Positions 16,635 to 26,034 are shown, counted from the stretch's first letter. The stretch is 64,000 bases of DNA from a bacterium (GCA_024742475.1 JANSYI010000040.1:1-64000), one strand, 5' to 3'. Made by a program: numbers and translations. Notes: generated from the letters alone by a model not told the origin.

Positions 16635-17741
16635 CTAGTCGCAGCCGATGGGCTGCGTGCTGATCACCAGGTCGTCGAACCACCGGTCGAGGTCGGCCGG
16701 CGCTCCGCCGACCCACAGGTTCTCGATCGAGAGCAGGTTGAGCCCAAACTCGGACCAGCTACCGCGCCAGTCGACGCCTTCGCTGGACCCCTCGAGCTTG
16801 CCGTCCACCCACATCTCGAACGCGCCGTCGACCTCGCCGGGGGTGTTGAGCCGTACATGCGCCTCGATGCACTGCCACTGCCCGCCTCGCTCCGCGGAGA
16901 AGACCGGCGTGTCGCCCACGAGCGTGCCGAGCGGCTCGAGTGACGACGCGTCGTCGATGCCTGCGCACTCGACCTCGCCTTGCTGCACGCAGCTCGCTGC
17001 CGACGCCTGCAGCGTCACGTCGTCGCCTTTGGACGACACCGACGCGACCATCGCCTGCCCCCAGTTGGACTGGGCGAATGCGCTGATCCGGGTGAGGTTG
17101 TGCGGCCCTGCGTCGGGCCAGCCGTCCTGCATCTTCACGCGGAAGCGCCAGTAGATCTCGTCGAACGTCTCTTTGCTCGCGTGCCCCGGACGCCCGTTGA
17201 TGTTGATCGGGTTGGCGCCGAAGGAGACGCTCATGAAGCCGGCGCCTTCGACCCCTTCGCGGTAGTGCGCCTGCATGGCGCCGATACCCGAGGCGCCGCC
17301 GTCGAACGTCGGAACGAAGTTTCCGTCGCTGTCGGCGTAGTCGAAGAAGACCGCGGCCGGATTGTAGGCCTCCTCGAAGTCCTCGCAGAAGATCCACTCG
17401 GCAGGGAGCGGCTCGGGGCACTCGGCGTAGGGGCCAAAGTCGGCGGGCGGGAGCGAGCCGCCGGTCTCCTCGCCGGTGCTGCCGACCTCGCCTCCGGTCT
17501 GAGGCCCGGGCTCGTCGGAGAAGCCGGTGCTCTCGCCGCCCTCGGCGCTGGATTGGCCCGGAAACCCATCGTCCGCGCCGCCGGTCGAGCCCTCGTCGGT
17601 GTCGCGCGCCTCGTCGGCGTCGGCGCCAGCGCTGCCGTAGCCCTCGGCGCTCGTGGTGTCGCTGCAGCCTCCGGCCAGGCTCATCGCGCCGCACAGAAGC
17701 GTGGCGGCGCCGGCTCGGCGGATTTTGGCAAACTGCCTCAT
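16635..17741 (-). CDS. Secreted lipoprotein with jelly-roll lectin-like domain
   Basis: From the ATG at 17741 the protein has 368 residues: a signal peptide with lipobox LAGGC, a Gly/Ser/Thr/Glu linker to about residue 105, then one globular domain. The domain has concanavalin-like strand patterns (EIYWRFRVKMQDGW, VDGAFEMWVDGKLEG, NLLSIENLWVGG) as in LamG-like and polysaccharide-lyase jelly rolls, and Cys pairs. Sugar binding or cleavage on the cell surface is likely but no catalytic set is visible to me. It converges with the murein endopeptidase gene, 10 bases away. Confidence 0.72.
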   Translation of the reverse strand: MRQFAKIRRAGAATLLCGAMSLAGGCSDTTSAEGYGSAGADADEARDTDEGSTGGADDGFPGQSSAEGGESTGFSDEPGPQTGGEVGSTGEETGGSLPPADFGPYAECPEPLPAEWIFCEDFEEAYNPAAVFFDYADSDGNFVPTFDGGASGIGAMQAHYREGVEGAGFMSVSFGANPININGRPGHASKETFDEIYWRFRVKMQDGWPDAGPHNLTRISAFAQSNWGQAMVASVSSKGDDVTLQASAASCVQQGEVECAGIDDASSLEPLGTLVGDTPVFSAERGGQWQCIEAHVRLNTPGEVDGAFEMWVDGKLEGSSEGVDWRGSWSEFGLNLLSIENLWVGGAPADLDRWFDDLVISTQPIGCD

Positions 17742-17947
17742 GATCGAATCCAAGAAGTAAGCGTAAGGAGCTTCGAGCATAGCAGCCAAGACGAGGCCCG
17801 CCGCAAACCCACGAACGGCGTCGCCTGGGCAGGTGTTTCGCTGTCCCACCCGCCGAGGCTGCCCCGCTCAATGGTTACGGCGCGTTGGCCCGATCGGATC
17901 ACGGCGTGCGCACGATGTGCGATGAACCAGCGCGCGCCGCGAACGCG

Positions 17948-18754
17948 CTACGGTATGGCTGGACTGGGGTCGGTGGCGGGATCCGCGACCGCGAGCCACG
18001 CCTCGAGTTCTTGCCGCAGCGCGGACCCCGACGGCAGCGACTCCGCCGCCCCGGCGACGATGCGGCGCGCGTCTTCGGGCTGGGTCGGCAGCAGCGCTCG
18101 TCCGAGCACGAACTTGGCGCGGACCAGCGCCTTGCCCCCCGAGCTCGAACCCATCAGCAGCGCGATGGCGCGGTTGCAAAGCGGGACGGCGTCGGTGTGC
18201 CGCTCTTGGCCGATGTGGCACCGCGCAAGCTCGGTGAGCAGCTCGGCGACGTCCTCTTGCGCGGCGAGCGACGCGTGGCCTGGAGCATCGAGCGCGGCGA
18301 GCACCTCCTCCAACAAGAGCGTGGCCTCTGCGAACTCCCTCGTCGCCAGCAGCATCCGGGCTTGGTTGCGTTTGGCGAGGAGCTCGACGGTCCTCTCGGC
18401 ATGAAACGGCTGCACGATCTCCAGAGTCTCGGGCCCGCCGTCGACCCCGTACCGAACGACGAACGACGCGTGCGGGCCAAACCTGACCCGATCACCATCT
18501 TCGAGCGCCTCGGGGCTCTGCACCCGCCGCCCGTTGACGTAGGTGCCGTTGGACGAGCCGAGGTCGGAGAGCACGAGCATGCCCTGCTTGCTGTGCTCGA
18601 GCCGCGCGTGAAAGCGGGAGATGCCGTCGCTCTCGAGCCTGAGCACCGCCTCGAAACTGCGGCCCACGACCAGGCCGTCGCGACCGACGGAGTAGGCCAA
18701 CCCCACGAGGTCTGCCGACGCGCCGATCAGCGCACAGTCACGAACGTTCGGCAT
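17948..18754 (-). CDS. FHA domain protein with helical repeat
   Basis: The 268-residue protein has an FHA domain (about 25-100) with the conserved GR, SRxHA (SRFHARL) and SSNGTYVNG motifs, so it should bind phosphothreonine. The C-terminal part (about 115-255) is helical and TPR-like (ARMLLATREFAEATLLLEEV). No kinase is adjacent, so the partner is unknown. FHA proteins of this size work as adaptors of Ser/Thr kinases or secretion systems in myxobacteria. Confidence 0.88.
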   Translation of the reverse strand: MPNVRDCALIGASADLVGLAYSVGRDGLVVGRSFEAVLRLESDGISRFHARLEHSKQGMLVLSDLGSSNGTYVNGRRVQSPEALEDGDRVRFGPHASFVVRYGVDGGPETLEIVQPFHAERTVELLAKRNQARMLLATREFAEATLLLEEVLAALDAPGHASLAAQEDVAELLTELARCHIGQERHTDAVPLCNRAIALLMGSSSGGKALVRAKFVLGRALLPTQPEDARRIVAGAAESLPSGSALRQELEAWLAVADPATDPSPAIP

Positions 18755-18764
18755 CGGGGACCGG

Positions 18765-18773
18765 AGGATATCA
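18765..18773 (-). promoter_or_regulatory. Extended -10 element of the FHA gene
   Basis: TGATATCCT lies 10 bases before the ATG at 18754, in the 24-base gap after the dehydrogenase gene. Confidence 0.5.
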
Positions 18774-18778
18774 TCGTT

Positions 18779-19597
18779 TCAGCGCTTGGCATCGAAGGCC
18801 TTGCGCGCCCGCGCCAACCACGACGCGGGCAACACGGGAATCAACCGTTTGACCGCGTCGGTCAGGTAGGCCTCTTTGGTGATCAGCTTGCGTGACGCGC
18901 CGCGCCTCATCCCGTCGATGATGCGCTGCGCGGCGGCCTCGGGCGGCATGGCCTGCGTCTCGAAGAACCTCATCGCCCGACTGTGGCCCTCGCGGTCGTC
19001 GCCCCATCGGGCGTCGCGGACGATGTTGGTGGAGATGCCACCGGGGTGCACGCTCATCACGCGGACGTTGGTGTCGGCGAGCTCGGCGGCGATCGCCTCG
19101 GAGAAGCCCCGCACTGCAAACTTGCTCAAGCAGTACGACGACTGCCCCGGCACGCCGACCAAGCCAAACATGCTCGAGAGGTTGACGATGTACGCGTCGT
19201 CGCTTTGGCGCAGCATCGGGAGGAAGAACTTGCAGCCGTAGACGACGCCCCAGACGTTGATGCCGACCAGCCACTCGAAGTCGTCGAGGTCTTGGTCCTC
19301 GAGGTTGGCCGCGACCGTCACGCCCGCGTTGTTCACGACGATGTCGGCACGCCCGTGCTCGCGCTGTACGGCGTCGGGGAGCGCCTGCATGGCCTCGCGT
19401 GACGACACGTCGGTCGGGTGCGTGCTGACCCGAACGCCGCGACGGAGCGCGAGCGCGGCCGTCTGGGTGAGCTCAGCCTCGTTGACGTCGACGAGCGCGA
19501 GGTCGCAGCCCTCGTCGGCCAGCGCAACGGAGAGCGCGCGACCGATCCCGCTCGCGGCTCCAGTGATGACGGCGACTCGGCCTCGGAAGTTCTTCAT
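18779..19597 (-). CDS. Short-chain dehydrogenase/reductase
   Basis: The 272-residue protein is a classical SDR: TGAASGIG cofactor motif (12-19), Asp in LVDVN (NAD preference possible), NNAG at about 90, catalytic Ser in NLSSMFG and YxxxK as YCLSK. The C-terminal extension (ARRIRKLITKEAYLTD-like, basic) and the MFGLVG stretch resemble membrane-associated acyl or steroid dehydrogenases. NAD(P)-dependent oxidation or reduction of an alcohol or ketone is expected; substrate unknown. Confidence 0.9.
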   Translation of the reverse strand: MKNFRGRVAVITGAASGIGRALSVALADEGCDLALVDVNEAELTQTAALALRRGVRVSTHPTDVSSREAMQALPDAVQREHGRADIVVNNAGVTVAANLEDQDLDDFEWLVGINVWGVVYGCKFFLPMLRQSDDAYIVNLSSMFGLVGVPGQSSYCLSKFAVRGFSEAIAAELADTNVRVMSVHPGGISTNIVRDARWGDDREGHSRAMRFFETQAMPPEAAAQRIIDGMRRGASRKLITKEAYLTDAVKRLIPVLPASWLARARKAFDAKR

Positions 19598-19606
19598 CGA
19601 GGCCGC

Positions 19607-19615
19607 AGGCTATCA
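19607..19615 (-). promoter_or_regulatory. Extended -10 element of the SDR gene
   Basis: TGATAGCCT lies 9 bases before the ATG at 19597. Confidence 0.45.
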
Positions 19616-19659
19616 GGTCGGGCTCGGTCCGGGGTTGGCCCGCCCGGCCCCACGCAGCG

Positions 19660-19992
19660 TCAGGAGCTGGGACCCATGACGATGTCCTGCATCAAGGACT
19701 TGGACGGCGTGCGGTCGGGCGGAATGGTGACCATGTCGACGGGCTCGTCGTTTGCCTCGGCGCCGTCGAAGTCGATGCGCTCGGCGCTCGGGTCGTCGAG
19801 CATCGCCTGCGCCTCCGCGTCTCGTGCGGCTCGCGTGGCGTCGTCGGAGGAGGCCTGCGCCCGCGGGTCGCCGAGGTCATCCTCCTCGGAGATCGCCAGC
19901 TCGAGCGCCGTGGTCTCCATTTCCGGCCGAGCGGTCGCACAACCGGCGACCAGGGCGCACACGACGGCGACGGCTGCGACGGGACGACCCAT
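19660..19992 (-). CDS. Small acidic lipoprotein
   Basis: I prefer the ATG at 19992 (110 residues) because it begins a clean signal peptide (MGRPVAAVAVVCALVAGC) with lipobox LVAGC and lies 6 bases after a TATTGC hexamer; starts at 20010 and 20013 are possible. The mature part is acidic and Ala-rich (EEDDLGDPRAQASSDDATRA), probably unfolded, and ends with a short hydrophobic-polar tail (SLMQDIVMGPSS). No family recognised. Confidence 0.6.
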   Translation of the reverse strand: MGRPVAAVAVVCALVAGCATARPEMETTALELAISEEDDLGDPRAQASSDDATRAARDAEAQAMLDDPSAERIDFDGAEANDEPVDMVTIPPDRTPSKSLMQDIVMGPSS

Positions 19993-20113
19993 GGAGTTGC
20001 AATAGCGCATCATCGAGACCTTGGCCGCCTCGAATCCAATCCGTGTGCGCCCCCCGACCTTTTTCGTCCTGGAACCAACCCAAGGCGGCCCCGTGGCGAT
20101 AATGGAGTGCGTC

Positions 20114-20881
20114 GTGAAGAGACTGCTCCTTGTCATCGCCGCATCGTCCGCCCCCGGCTGCATTCACGTCGGTACCAACCTCGGGCGAGAGCCGGTCGAC
20201 GCCAGCTATGTGTTCCCGCGCGACGACGCGCGCTCGGTCGAGGTGCGGCTCGAGTCCGACGGCGACGTCACGGTCGAGTCCGGCAGCTGCAGCCTGGTGC
20301 AGGCGCGCGCCCGCTACGACGCCCGTCGCATGGAGCCGAGCACCGCGTTCGAGATGGGCCCCGGCGGTGAGGCCCTGGTGCGCGTGGCGATGCATGGTCG
20401 GAAACCGCTGCGCCACGGCAGCGACCTGGGTGTGTGCGTGTCGACCGAGCTCCCGCTACGGCTCGTCGCCTCCGTAGCCCAAGGCGACGTCGACCTCGAC
20501 CTCTCGGGCGTGCAGCTTCGCGGCTTCGACACCGACCTGGGCACCGGCGACCTCTCGCTGGACTTCGGAGACGCGAGCATCGCGCAGGCGGGCATCGACG
20601 TCGACGCCGGGACGGGCGACATCCTCGTCGACGCCAAGCGCAGCCACTGGACCGGCGAGAGCACGCTCGACATCGACGTCGGCACGGGCGACGTCACGGT
20701 GTACCTCCCGCGCAAGGTCGGCCTCCGGGTCACCATCGACAGCGGCGTCGGAGATCTGGCGGTGCGTGGCCTCGAGCGACGCGGGGACGCCTACGTCAAC
20801 GCGCTGGCAACCTCGAGCGAGGATCAGCTCAGCGTCGACATCGACGCGGGCTTGGGCGACATCACCGTCATCGCCGGCTGA
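20114..20881 (+). CDS. DUF4097-like beta-helical lipoprotein
   Basis: The GTG at 20114 is preceded by GGAG at 6 bases and starts a signal peptide with lipobox SAPGC (255 residues). The body is a run of short strands with repeated Gly-Asp turns (GTGDLSLDFGD, GTGDILVDAKR, GTGDVTVYLPR, GVGDLAVRG, GLGDITVIAG), the signature of DUF4097/putative adhesin proteins that fold as a beta solenoid. Location is expected to be an outer-membrane lipoprotein. It is followed 47 bases later by the sugar kinase, which has its own promoter, so functional coupling is uncertain. Confidence 0.75.
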   Translation: MKRLLLVIAASSAPGCIHVGTNLGREPVDASYVFPRDDARSVEVRLESDGDVTVESGSCSLVQARARYDARRMEPSTAFEMGPGGEALVRVAMHGRKPLRHGSDLGVCVSTELPLRLVASVAQGDVDLDLSGVQLRGFDTDLGTGDLSLDFGDASIAQAGIDVDAGTGDILVDAKRSHWTGESTLDIDVGTGDVTVYLPRKVGLRVTIDSGVGDLAVRGLERRGDAYVNALATSSEDQLSVDIDAGLGDITVIAG

Positions 20882-20915
20882 GTGACCGAGGCCAACGAGG
20901 CGCACGCGGGGGTAG

Positions 20916-20921
20916 TAGACT
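20916..20921 (+). promoter_or_regulatory. Predicted -10 element of the FGGY kinase gene
   Basis: TAGACT lies 7 bases before the TTG at 20929, supporting that unusual start codon and a leaderless mRNA. Confidence 0.5.
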
Positions 20922-20928
20922 CGCCGCG

Positions 20929-22506
20929 TTGGGCGACGGGACGATTTTGGCGATCGACTTGGGGACGTCGGGTCCCAAGGTTGCGCTCGTCTCGGTGACG
21001 GGGTTGGTGGTTGCGACCGCGAGCGAGCCCACCACGCTCATCCTCCACCCCGGGGGCGGTGCAGAGCAGGACCCCGAAGACTGGTGGCGGGCGATCATCG
21101 CGGCCACCGCCAAGCTGCGCGACCACCCCAGCTTCGACCCCGGCGCCATCGCGGCGGTCTGTGTGACGGCGCAGTGGGCCGGGACGGTCTGCGTGGACCA
21201 AGCGGGCGAGGCGATCGGCAACGCGATCCTGTGGATGGACACGCGGGGTGCCCCCGACAGCCGCGCCCTGTGCAAGGGGTGGCTGTCGGTCGAGGGGTAT
21301 GCGCCGCGAAAGGTCGCCGCGTGGGTGCGCAAGACCGGTGGCGCGCCCAGCCTCAACGGCAAGGACCCCGTCGGCCACATCCTCTGGCTCGCCCGCGCCG
21401 ACCGCGAACGCTACGAGGCGACGCACATGTTCCTCGAGCCGAAGGACTACTTGAACCTTCGGCTGACCGGGACGATGGCCGCCTCGTTCGACTCGATCGC
21501 GATGCACTGGGTCACCGACAACCGTGACATCGACGCCATCGCGTATGACGACGGGCTCTTGGCGCTGACTGGACTCCCCGCGAAGAAGCTCCCCCCGCTT
21601 CGCGCCGCGACCGACATTCTCGACCCGCTGAGGGCCGAAGCCGCCGAGGCGCTGGGCATCCCCAAGGGCCTGCCGGTGGTGTGCGGAACGCCCGACGTGC
21701 AGTCGGCGGCGGTCGGCTCGGGAGCGATCGGTCCCGCCAAGGCGCACCTGTACCTGGGCACCTCCTCGTGGATCAGCGCGCACGTGCCGTTCAAGAAGAC
21801 CGATCTGCTCCGCAACATCGCGAGCCTGCCCTCGGCGCTGCCGGGGCAGTACTTCATCGGCAACTCGCAGGAGACCGCAGGCGGATGCCTCAACTGGCTC
21901 CGCGATGGGGTCCTCTTTGGCGACGACGCGCTCGGCCGGCACGCGCCCCCCGACGATGTGTTCGTGCGCCTGGATGCCCTGGCCGACACGGCCCCCCCGG
22001 GGAGCGACAGCGTCCTGTTCACGCCGTGGCTGATCGGCGAGCGCTGCCCGGTCGCCGACGAGCGCGTCCGGGGTTCGTTCCTCAACCTGTCGCTCTCGAC
22101 GACCCGCGCGCACCTGGCTCGCGCCGTGCTCGAGGGGGTCGCGTACAACACGAGGTGGCTGCTGCGCGCCGTCGAGCGATTCATGGGCAGCCCGCTGCCC
22201 AGCCTCCGTGTCGTCGGCGGTGGCGGGCGCTCGGCGCTGTGGTGCCAGATTCATGCCGACGTGCTCGGACGCCCCATCGAGCAGGTGCGCGACCCGTTGA
22301 CCGTCAACGCGCTCGGCGCCGGGCTCGTCGGCGCGTTGGGCATCGGCGCCCTTCGCTCCGACGACCTGCCCGGCTGCGTGGAGGTCGAGCGCACCTTCGA
22401 GCCTCGTGCTCACTACCGCGAGCGCTACGACGACCTCTTCGCGGCGTTCTTGCACCACTACAAGAGTTCCAAGAGCTTCTTTCGCCGGCTCAATCAACAT
22501 CCCTGA
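20929..22506 (+). CDS. FGGY-family carbohydrate kinase (xylulokinase-like)
   Basis: Starting at TTG 20929 the protein has 525 residues. The N-terminal phosphate motif ILAIDLGTSG, the QWAGTVCVD and ILWMDTRG segments and the C-terminal GGGGRSALWCQIHADVLGRP motif with NALGAGLVGALG are those of the FGGY family, which phosphorylate sugars or polyols such as xylulose, glycerol or ribulose. The substrate cannot be fixed from sequence. It is probably cotranscribed with the pyridoxal-dependent lyase 8 bases downstream. Confidence 0.88.
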   Translation: MGDGTILAIDLGTSGPKVALVSVTGLVVATASEPTTLILHPGGGAEQDPEDWWRAIIAATAKLRDHPSFDPGAIAAVCVTAQWAGTVCVDQAGEAIGNAILWMDTRGAPDSRALCKGWLSVEGYAPRKVAAWVRKTGGAPSLNGKDPVGHILWLARADRERYEATHMFLEPKDYLNLRLTGTMAASFDSIAMHWVTDNRDIDAIAYDDGLLALTGLPAKKLPPLRAATDILDPLRAEAAEALGIPKGLPVVCGTPDVQSAAVGSGAIGPAKAHLYLGTSSWISAHVPFKKTDLLRNIASLPSALPGQYFIGNSQETAGGCLNWLRDGVLFGDDALGRHAPPDDVFVRLDALADTAPPGSDSVLFTPWLIGERCPVADERVRGSFLNLSLSTTRAHLARAVLEGVAYNTRWLLRAVERFMGSPLPSLRVVGGGGRSALWCQIHADVLGRPIEQVRDPLTVNALGAGLVGALGIGALRSDDLPGCVEVERTFEPRAHYRERYDDLFAAFLHHYKSSKSFFRRLNQHP

Positions 22507-22514
22507 GAGCGCCC

Positions 22515-24050
22515 ATGGACTTCGAACTCCCCGACAAGGTCACGCGATTCGTCCCCTCCCCCGTCCGCCGCATGGGTGGGCGCGCCGTGGAGACCCTCTT
22601 CAAGTACGCCAAGAGGGTCCCCCTGCTGCGCGACCGGATCGAGGCCGAGTACGAGAAGGTCCTCGAGGACATGCGCGCCTCGATGCGCCCCTACAAGGAC
22701 GACGTCCCGCGCCATGTGAAGCTGCCCAGCAAGGGGCGTGCCCGCGAGGAGCTGCTCGAGGAGATGCGTGCGCTCAAGGCACGCGAGGAGGACCGCTGGC
22801 AAGACGGTTTCGTCTCGGGCGCCGTCTATCACGGCGACCCCGAACACGTCGCGTTCCTCGACGCCGTCTACGCGCTCAACTCCCAGACCAACCCGCTTCA
22901 CGCCGACCTGTGGCCTCGCATCGCAAAGTACGAAGGCGAGGTCATCGCGATGACCGCCCGCATGCTCGGCGGTGACCGGGTCACCCGCGCCACCGACGAA
23001 GTGTGCGGCACGGTCACCTCGGGCGGCACCGAGAGCATCATGCTCGCGATGAAGACCTACCGCGACTTCGCGGAGGCCGAGCGGGGCGTCACCTCGCCCA
23101 ACCTCGTGATGCCGCTGACGGCACACGCCGCGTTCGACAAGGCGTGCGAGTCCTTCAAGATCCGGCCGATCAAGATCCCGATGACCGAGGACACGACCGC
23201 CTCGGTCGCGGAGGCTCGCAAGGCCGTGGGGCGCAACACCATCGCCGTCGTCGGGTCGGCGCCCGCATTCCCTCACGGCTGCATCGATCCGATCGCCGAG
23301 CTGAGCGAGCTCGCCTACGCCCGCGGCGTCGGCTTCCACACCGACGCCTGCCTCGGGGGCTTCGTGCTCCCCTTCGCCGAGAAGCTCGGCTACCCCGTCC
23401 CGCCGTTCGACTTCCGTCTGCGCGGCGTCACCTCGATGTCCGCCGACACGCACAAGTACGGCTACGCCGCCAAAGGCACGTCGGTGGTGCTCTACCGCAA
23501 CCGGGCGCTGCGTCGGCATCAGTTCTTTCGCGCCACCGACTGGCCCGGTGGGCTCTACGCCTCGCCGACGTTCGCCGGAAGCCGCCCCGGCGCGCTCAGT
23601 GCGGCGTGCTGGGCCGCGATGGTGGCCATGGGCGAGGACGGCTACCTCGAAGCGACGCGCCGCATCCTCGAGACCGCCGACTCGATCAAGCACGGCATCC
23701 GCCGCATCCGCGGCCTGAAGATCTTGGGCGAGCCGCTGTGGGTCATCGCCTTCGCCTCCGACGAGATCGACATCTATCGCGTGCTCGATTTCATGGGACA
23801 GCGGCACTGGAACCTCAACGGCCTGCACAAGCCTCCCAGCGTGCACCTGTGCGTCACGCTTCGACACACGCAGCCGGGCGTCGCCGAGCGCTTCCTCTCC
23901 GATCTTCGCGCCGCGGTCGAGCACGCCCGCAGCGAGCCCAAGGGTGAGGGCGGCATGGCGCCCGTGTACGGGCTGGCCAACAAGATGCCCGTGCGGACGG
24001 CCGTCGGCGACATCCTGGCGGCGTATCTCGACGTGCTCTACGAGGCGTAG
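22515..24050 (+). CDS. Sphingosine-1-phosphate lyase-like PLP enzyme
   Basis: The 511-residue protein is a group II PLP-dependent decarboxylase-fold enzyme. The PLP lysine is Lys314 in SADTHKYGY, and the FVSGAVYHG, LHADLWP, TSGGTESIMLA and FHTDACLGG segments match sphingosine-1-phosphate lyases more closely than glutamate decarboxylases. The lyase cleaves phosphorylated sphingoid bases to a fatty aldehyde and phosphoethanolamine. The N-terminal 60 residues are basic and amphipathic, with no clear transmembrane helix. Some myxobacteria make sphingolipids, so a degradative role is reasonable. It follows a kinase gene in the same operon. Confidence 0.8.
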   Translation: MDFELPDKVTRFVPSPVRRMGGRAVETLFKYAKRVPLLRDRIEAEYEKVLEDMRASMRPYKDDVPRHVKLPSKGRAREELLEEMRALKAREEDRWQDGFVSGAVYHGDPEHVAFLDAVYALNSQTNPLHADLWPRIAKYEGEVIAMTARMLGGDRVTRATDEVCGTVTSGGTESIMLAMKTYRDFAEAERGVTSPNLVMPLTAHAAFDKACESFKIRPIKIPMTEDTTASVAEARKAVGRNTIAVVGSAPAFPHGCIDPIAELSELAYARGVGFHTDACLGGFVLPFAEKLGYPVPPFDFRLRGVTSMSADTHKYGYAAKGTSVVLYRNRALRRHQFFRATDWPGGLYASPTFAGSRPGALSAACWAAMVAMGEDGYLEATRRILETADSIKHGIRRIRGLKILGEPLWVIAFASDEIDIYRVLDFMGQRHWNLNGLHKPPSVHLCVTLRHTQPGVAERFLSDLRAAVEHARSEPKGEGGMAPVYGLANKMPVRTAVGDILAAYLDVLYEA

Positions 24051-24063
24051 GGCCGGCGCGGAC

Positions 24064-24735
24064 CTATCTGCGCCGCGTGGCGACCCAGATGTAGTGGAAC
24101 CGCCCGCGCCCCTTTCGAGACGCCTTCACCTTCTCCACCGTCGTGTCGAAGCCAGCCTTCTTGCAGCGCGCCGTGAACTTGCGGTCGTCGGAGAAGGACC
24201 ACACGCCGAGCACGCCCCCTGGCGTCAACGCCCGGCGGGCGGCGTCGAGCCCTTTGGCGGAGTAGATGGCCTCGTTACCGTCGTGCGCGAGGGCGTCGGG
24301 TCCGTTATCGACGTCGAGCAGGATCGCGTCGAAGAGCTGGGGTGGGTTGCGAATGCGCGCGCCGACGTCGCCACGAAAGATCCGGGTGCGCGCGTCTTCG
24401 AGGGGCCTGCGCGCGACATCGGCCAGCGGCCCTTCGTTCCAGCGCACGACCGCCTCGACGAGCTCGGCCACCTCGACGGTCGCCTCGGGGCCGACGAGGT
24501 CGAGCGCCTCGCGCAGCGTGAACCCCATGCCGAGCCCGCCGACGAGCACGTGCTTGGCCGGCCGGCCCAGGGCCGAGAGCCCCAGCGAAGACAGCGCCTT
24601 GGAGGAGCCGTCATCCTCGCTCGACATCAAGTCGTAGCCGCCGGCGCGGATGAGGAACTCGTGTCCACGCCGACGCAGGTCGAGGGCTTCTCCGTCGGGC
24701 GCGGTTGCGGTGTCGAGCGTCTCCCAGGGGAGCAT
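24064..24735 (-). CDS. Spermidine-synthase-like methyltransferase-fold protein
   Basis: The 223-residue protein has the spermidine synthase/SpeE fold: VLVGGLGMGFTLREALD (cofactor loop), VEVAELVEAVVRWNEG, a DAILLDVDNGPD strand and FSDDRKF near the C-terminus. Length is shorter than polyamine synthases, and the usual gatekeeper region is not clear, so it may be a methyltransferase or an aminopropyltransferase on another substrate. A TAGCGT element 6 bases before the ATG predicts a leaderless transcript. Confidence 0.78.
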   Translation of the reverse strand: MLPWETLDTATAPDGEALDLRRRGHEFLIRAGGYDLMSSEDDGSSKALSSLGLSALGRPAKHVLVGGLGMGFTLREALDLVGPEATVEVAELVEAVVRWNEGPLADVARRPLEDARTRIFRGDVGARIRNPPQLFDAILLDVDNGPDALAHDGNEAIYSAKGLDAARRALTPGGVLGVWSFSDDRKFTARCKKAGFDTTVEKVKASRKGRGRFHYIWVATRRR

Positions 24736-24741
24736 GGGCGG

Positions 24742-24747
24742 ACGCTA
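24742..24747 (-). promoter_or_regulatory. Predicted -10 element of the SpeE-like gene
   Basis: TAGCGT lies 6 bases before the ATG at 24735, immediately after the transporter stop codon. Confidence 0.45.
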
Positions 24748-26034
24748 CACGACTTCGTCGGCCTGCGGCGATTCGATGCCACGCCCGAGCCGCAGCCCCA
24801 GCCACGCCCAGACGCCGACCGCCGGCGTTGCCAGCCACGCGATGGCGCCCAAGCCAACGCCGGCCAGCTCCAGCAGCGAGAACGCCCACCCCGCCAGCAT
24901 GTCTCCGCCGCGGTAGACGACCGTGTCGACCACGTTCTTGCCCTTGAAGCGGGCGAGGCGACCCACGCTCGTGAAGAGGACCTCGCGCGCAGGCCGAGCG
25001 AGCGCGAAGTTCGTCGAGCGCCGCAGCGCCTGGGCGACGAGGACCACCGAGAGGCTGGGCGCCAGCGAGACGCCGATGAGCGCGAGGCCGGAGACGACCG
25101 GAAGCGTCAACAAGACGGCGGCGAGACCGAGCCGCTCGAGCACGCGGCCGGTCAGCAGCAGCTGAACGACGATGGCCGAGCCGTTGACGACGAGGTCCAG
25201 CATCGCGAACGTGGTGGTTCGCGCGGCCGAGTCGAGCTCGGCAGCGGCGATGACCCGCGCTTGCACGAAGTACAGCACCGTCGACACCCAGGTCATGCAC
25301 AAGAGGTAGCCGCACAGCATGCGGAGCCGGGGCTCGGCCAACATCAGCCCAAACCCCTGCACGACGCCGCCGCCGAGGCCCTCGGCGCTCTCGGGCGGGT
25401 CATCGGTGCGCTCCAGCCCCCAGCCGGCGACCGCGACGGCAAACAGCAGGAACGCGCTCACCACCATCAGGTCGTCGGGTGCACCAAAGCGGACGACCCC
25501 GGCGGCGATGAGCGGACCTGCCAGCGCGCCCGCGGTCCCCCCGGCGGAGACGAGACCGAACGATCGTCGGCTCGAGCGGGGCGAGAACACGTCGACCGCC
25601 AGCGACCAGAACACCGAGACGGCCAGGAGATTGAAGGCGCTGATCCACACGAACAGCCCGGCGGCGAAGGTAGCCCGCGCGCTGCCCTCGAGCCCGACCG
25701 CGACACCGCGGGCCAGCAGAAGCGAGACCCCGAGGGCGACGAACACACACGGGACGACCCAACGTCGCGGCCAGCGAGAGATGACCCAGCCGTACAGGGG
25801 CACCAGCAGCAGCATCGCCACGAACGTGCCCGAGAACAGCCACTGCATCGACTCTGCGCCCGCCTGAATGCCGAGCTCGTCGCGAAGCGGACGCACCGTG
25901 TACAGCGACGCCATCAACAACGCGAACTGGGTGCTCGACCAGACGACCGCCCGTGTATCGCCGGGGTGGACGGCAAGCAAACGACGCAGCTTCGACGACA
26001 CGGGCCGGCCTGAGACCCTCACGTGTCGCGCCAA
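24745..26034 (-). CDS. MFS / Npt-type transporter
   Basis: The 429-residue membrane protein has about 12 hydrophobic helices. The segment FKGKNVVDTVVYRGGDML near the end resembles the conserved loop of ATP/ADP translocase-like (Npt/Tlc) carriers, and LYTVRPLRDELG near the start matches the same family. These carriers exchange nucleotides or related anions in intracellular bacteria, but free-living bacteria also carry them with unknown substrates. The start is uncertain: the longest frame begins with TTG at 26034, and a GTG at 26022 is equally possible. Confidence 0.75.
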   Translation of the reverse strand: MARHVRVSGRPVSSKLRRLLAVHPGDTRAVVWSSTQFALLMASLYTVRPLRDELGIQAGAESMQWLFSGTFVAMLLLVPLYGWVISRWPRRWVVPCVFVALGVSLLLARGVAVGLEGSARATFAAGLFVWISAFNLLAVSVFWSLAVDVFSPRSSRRSFGLVSAGGTAGALAGPLIAAGVVRFGAPDDLMVVSAFLLFAVAVAGWGLERTDDPPESAEGLGGGVVQGFGLMLAEPRLRMLCGYLLCMTWVSTVLYFVQARVIAAAELDSAARTTTFAMLDLVVNGSAIVVQLLLTGRVLERLGLAAVLLTLPVVSGLALIGVSLAPSLSVVLVAQALRRSTNFALARPAREVLFTSVGRLARFKGKNVVDTVVYRGGDMLAGWAFSLLELAGVGLGAIAWLATPAVGVWAWLGLRLGRGIESPQADEVV

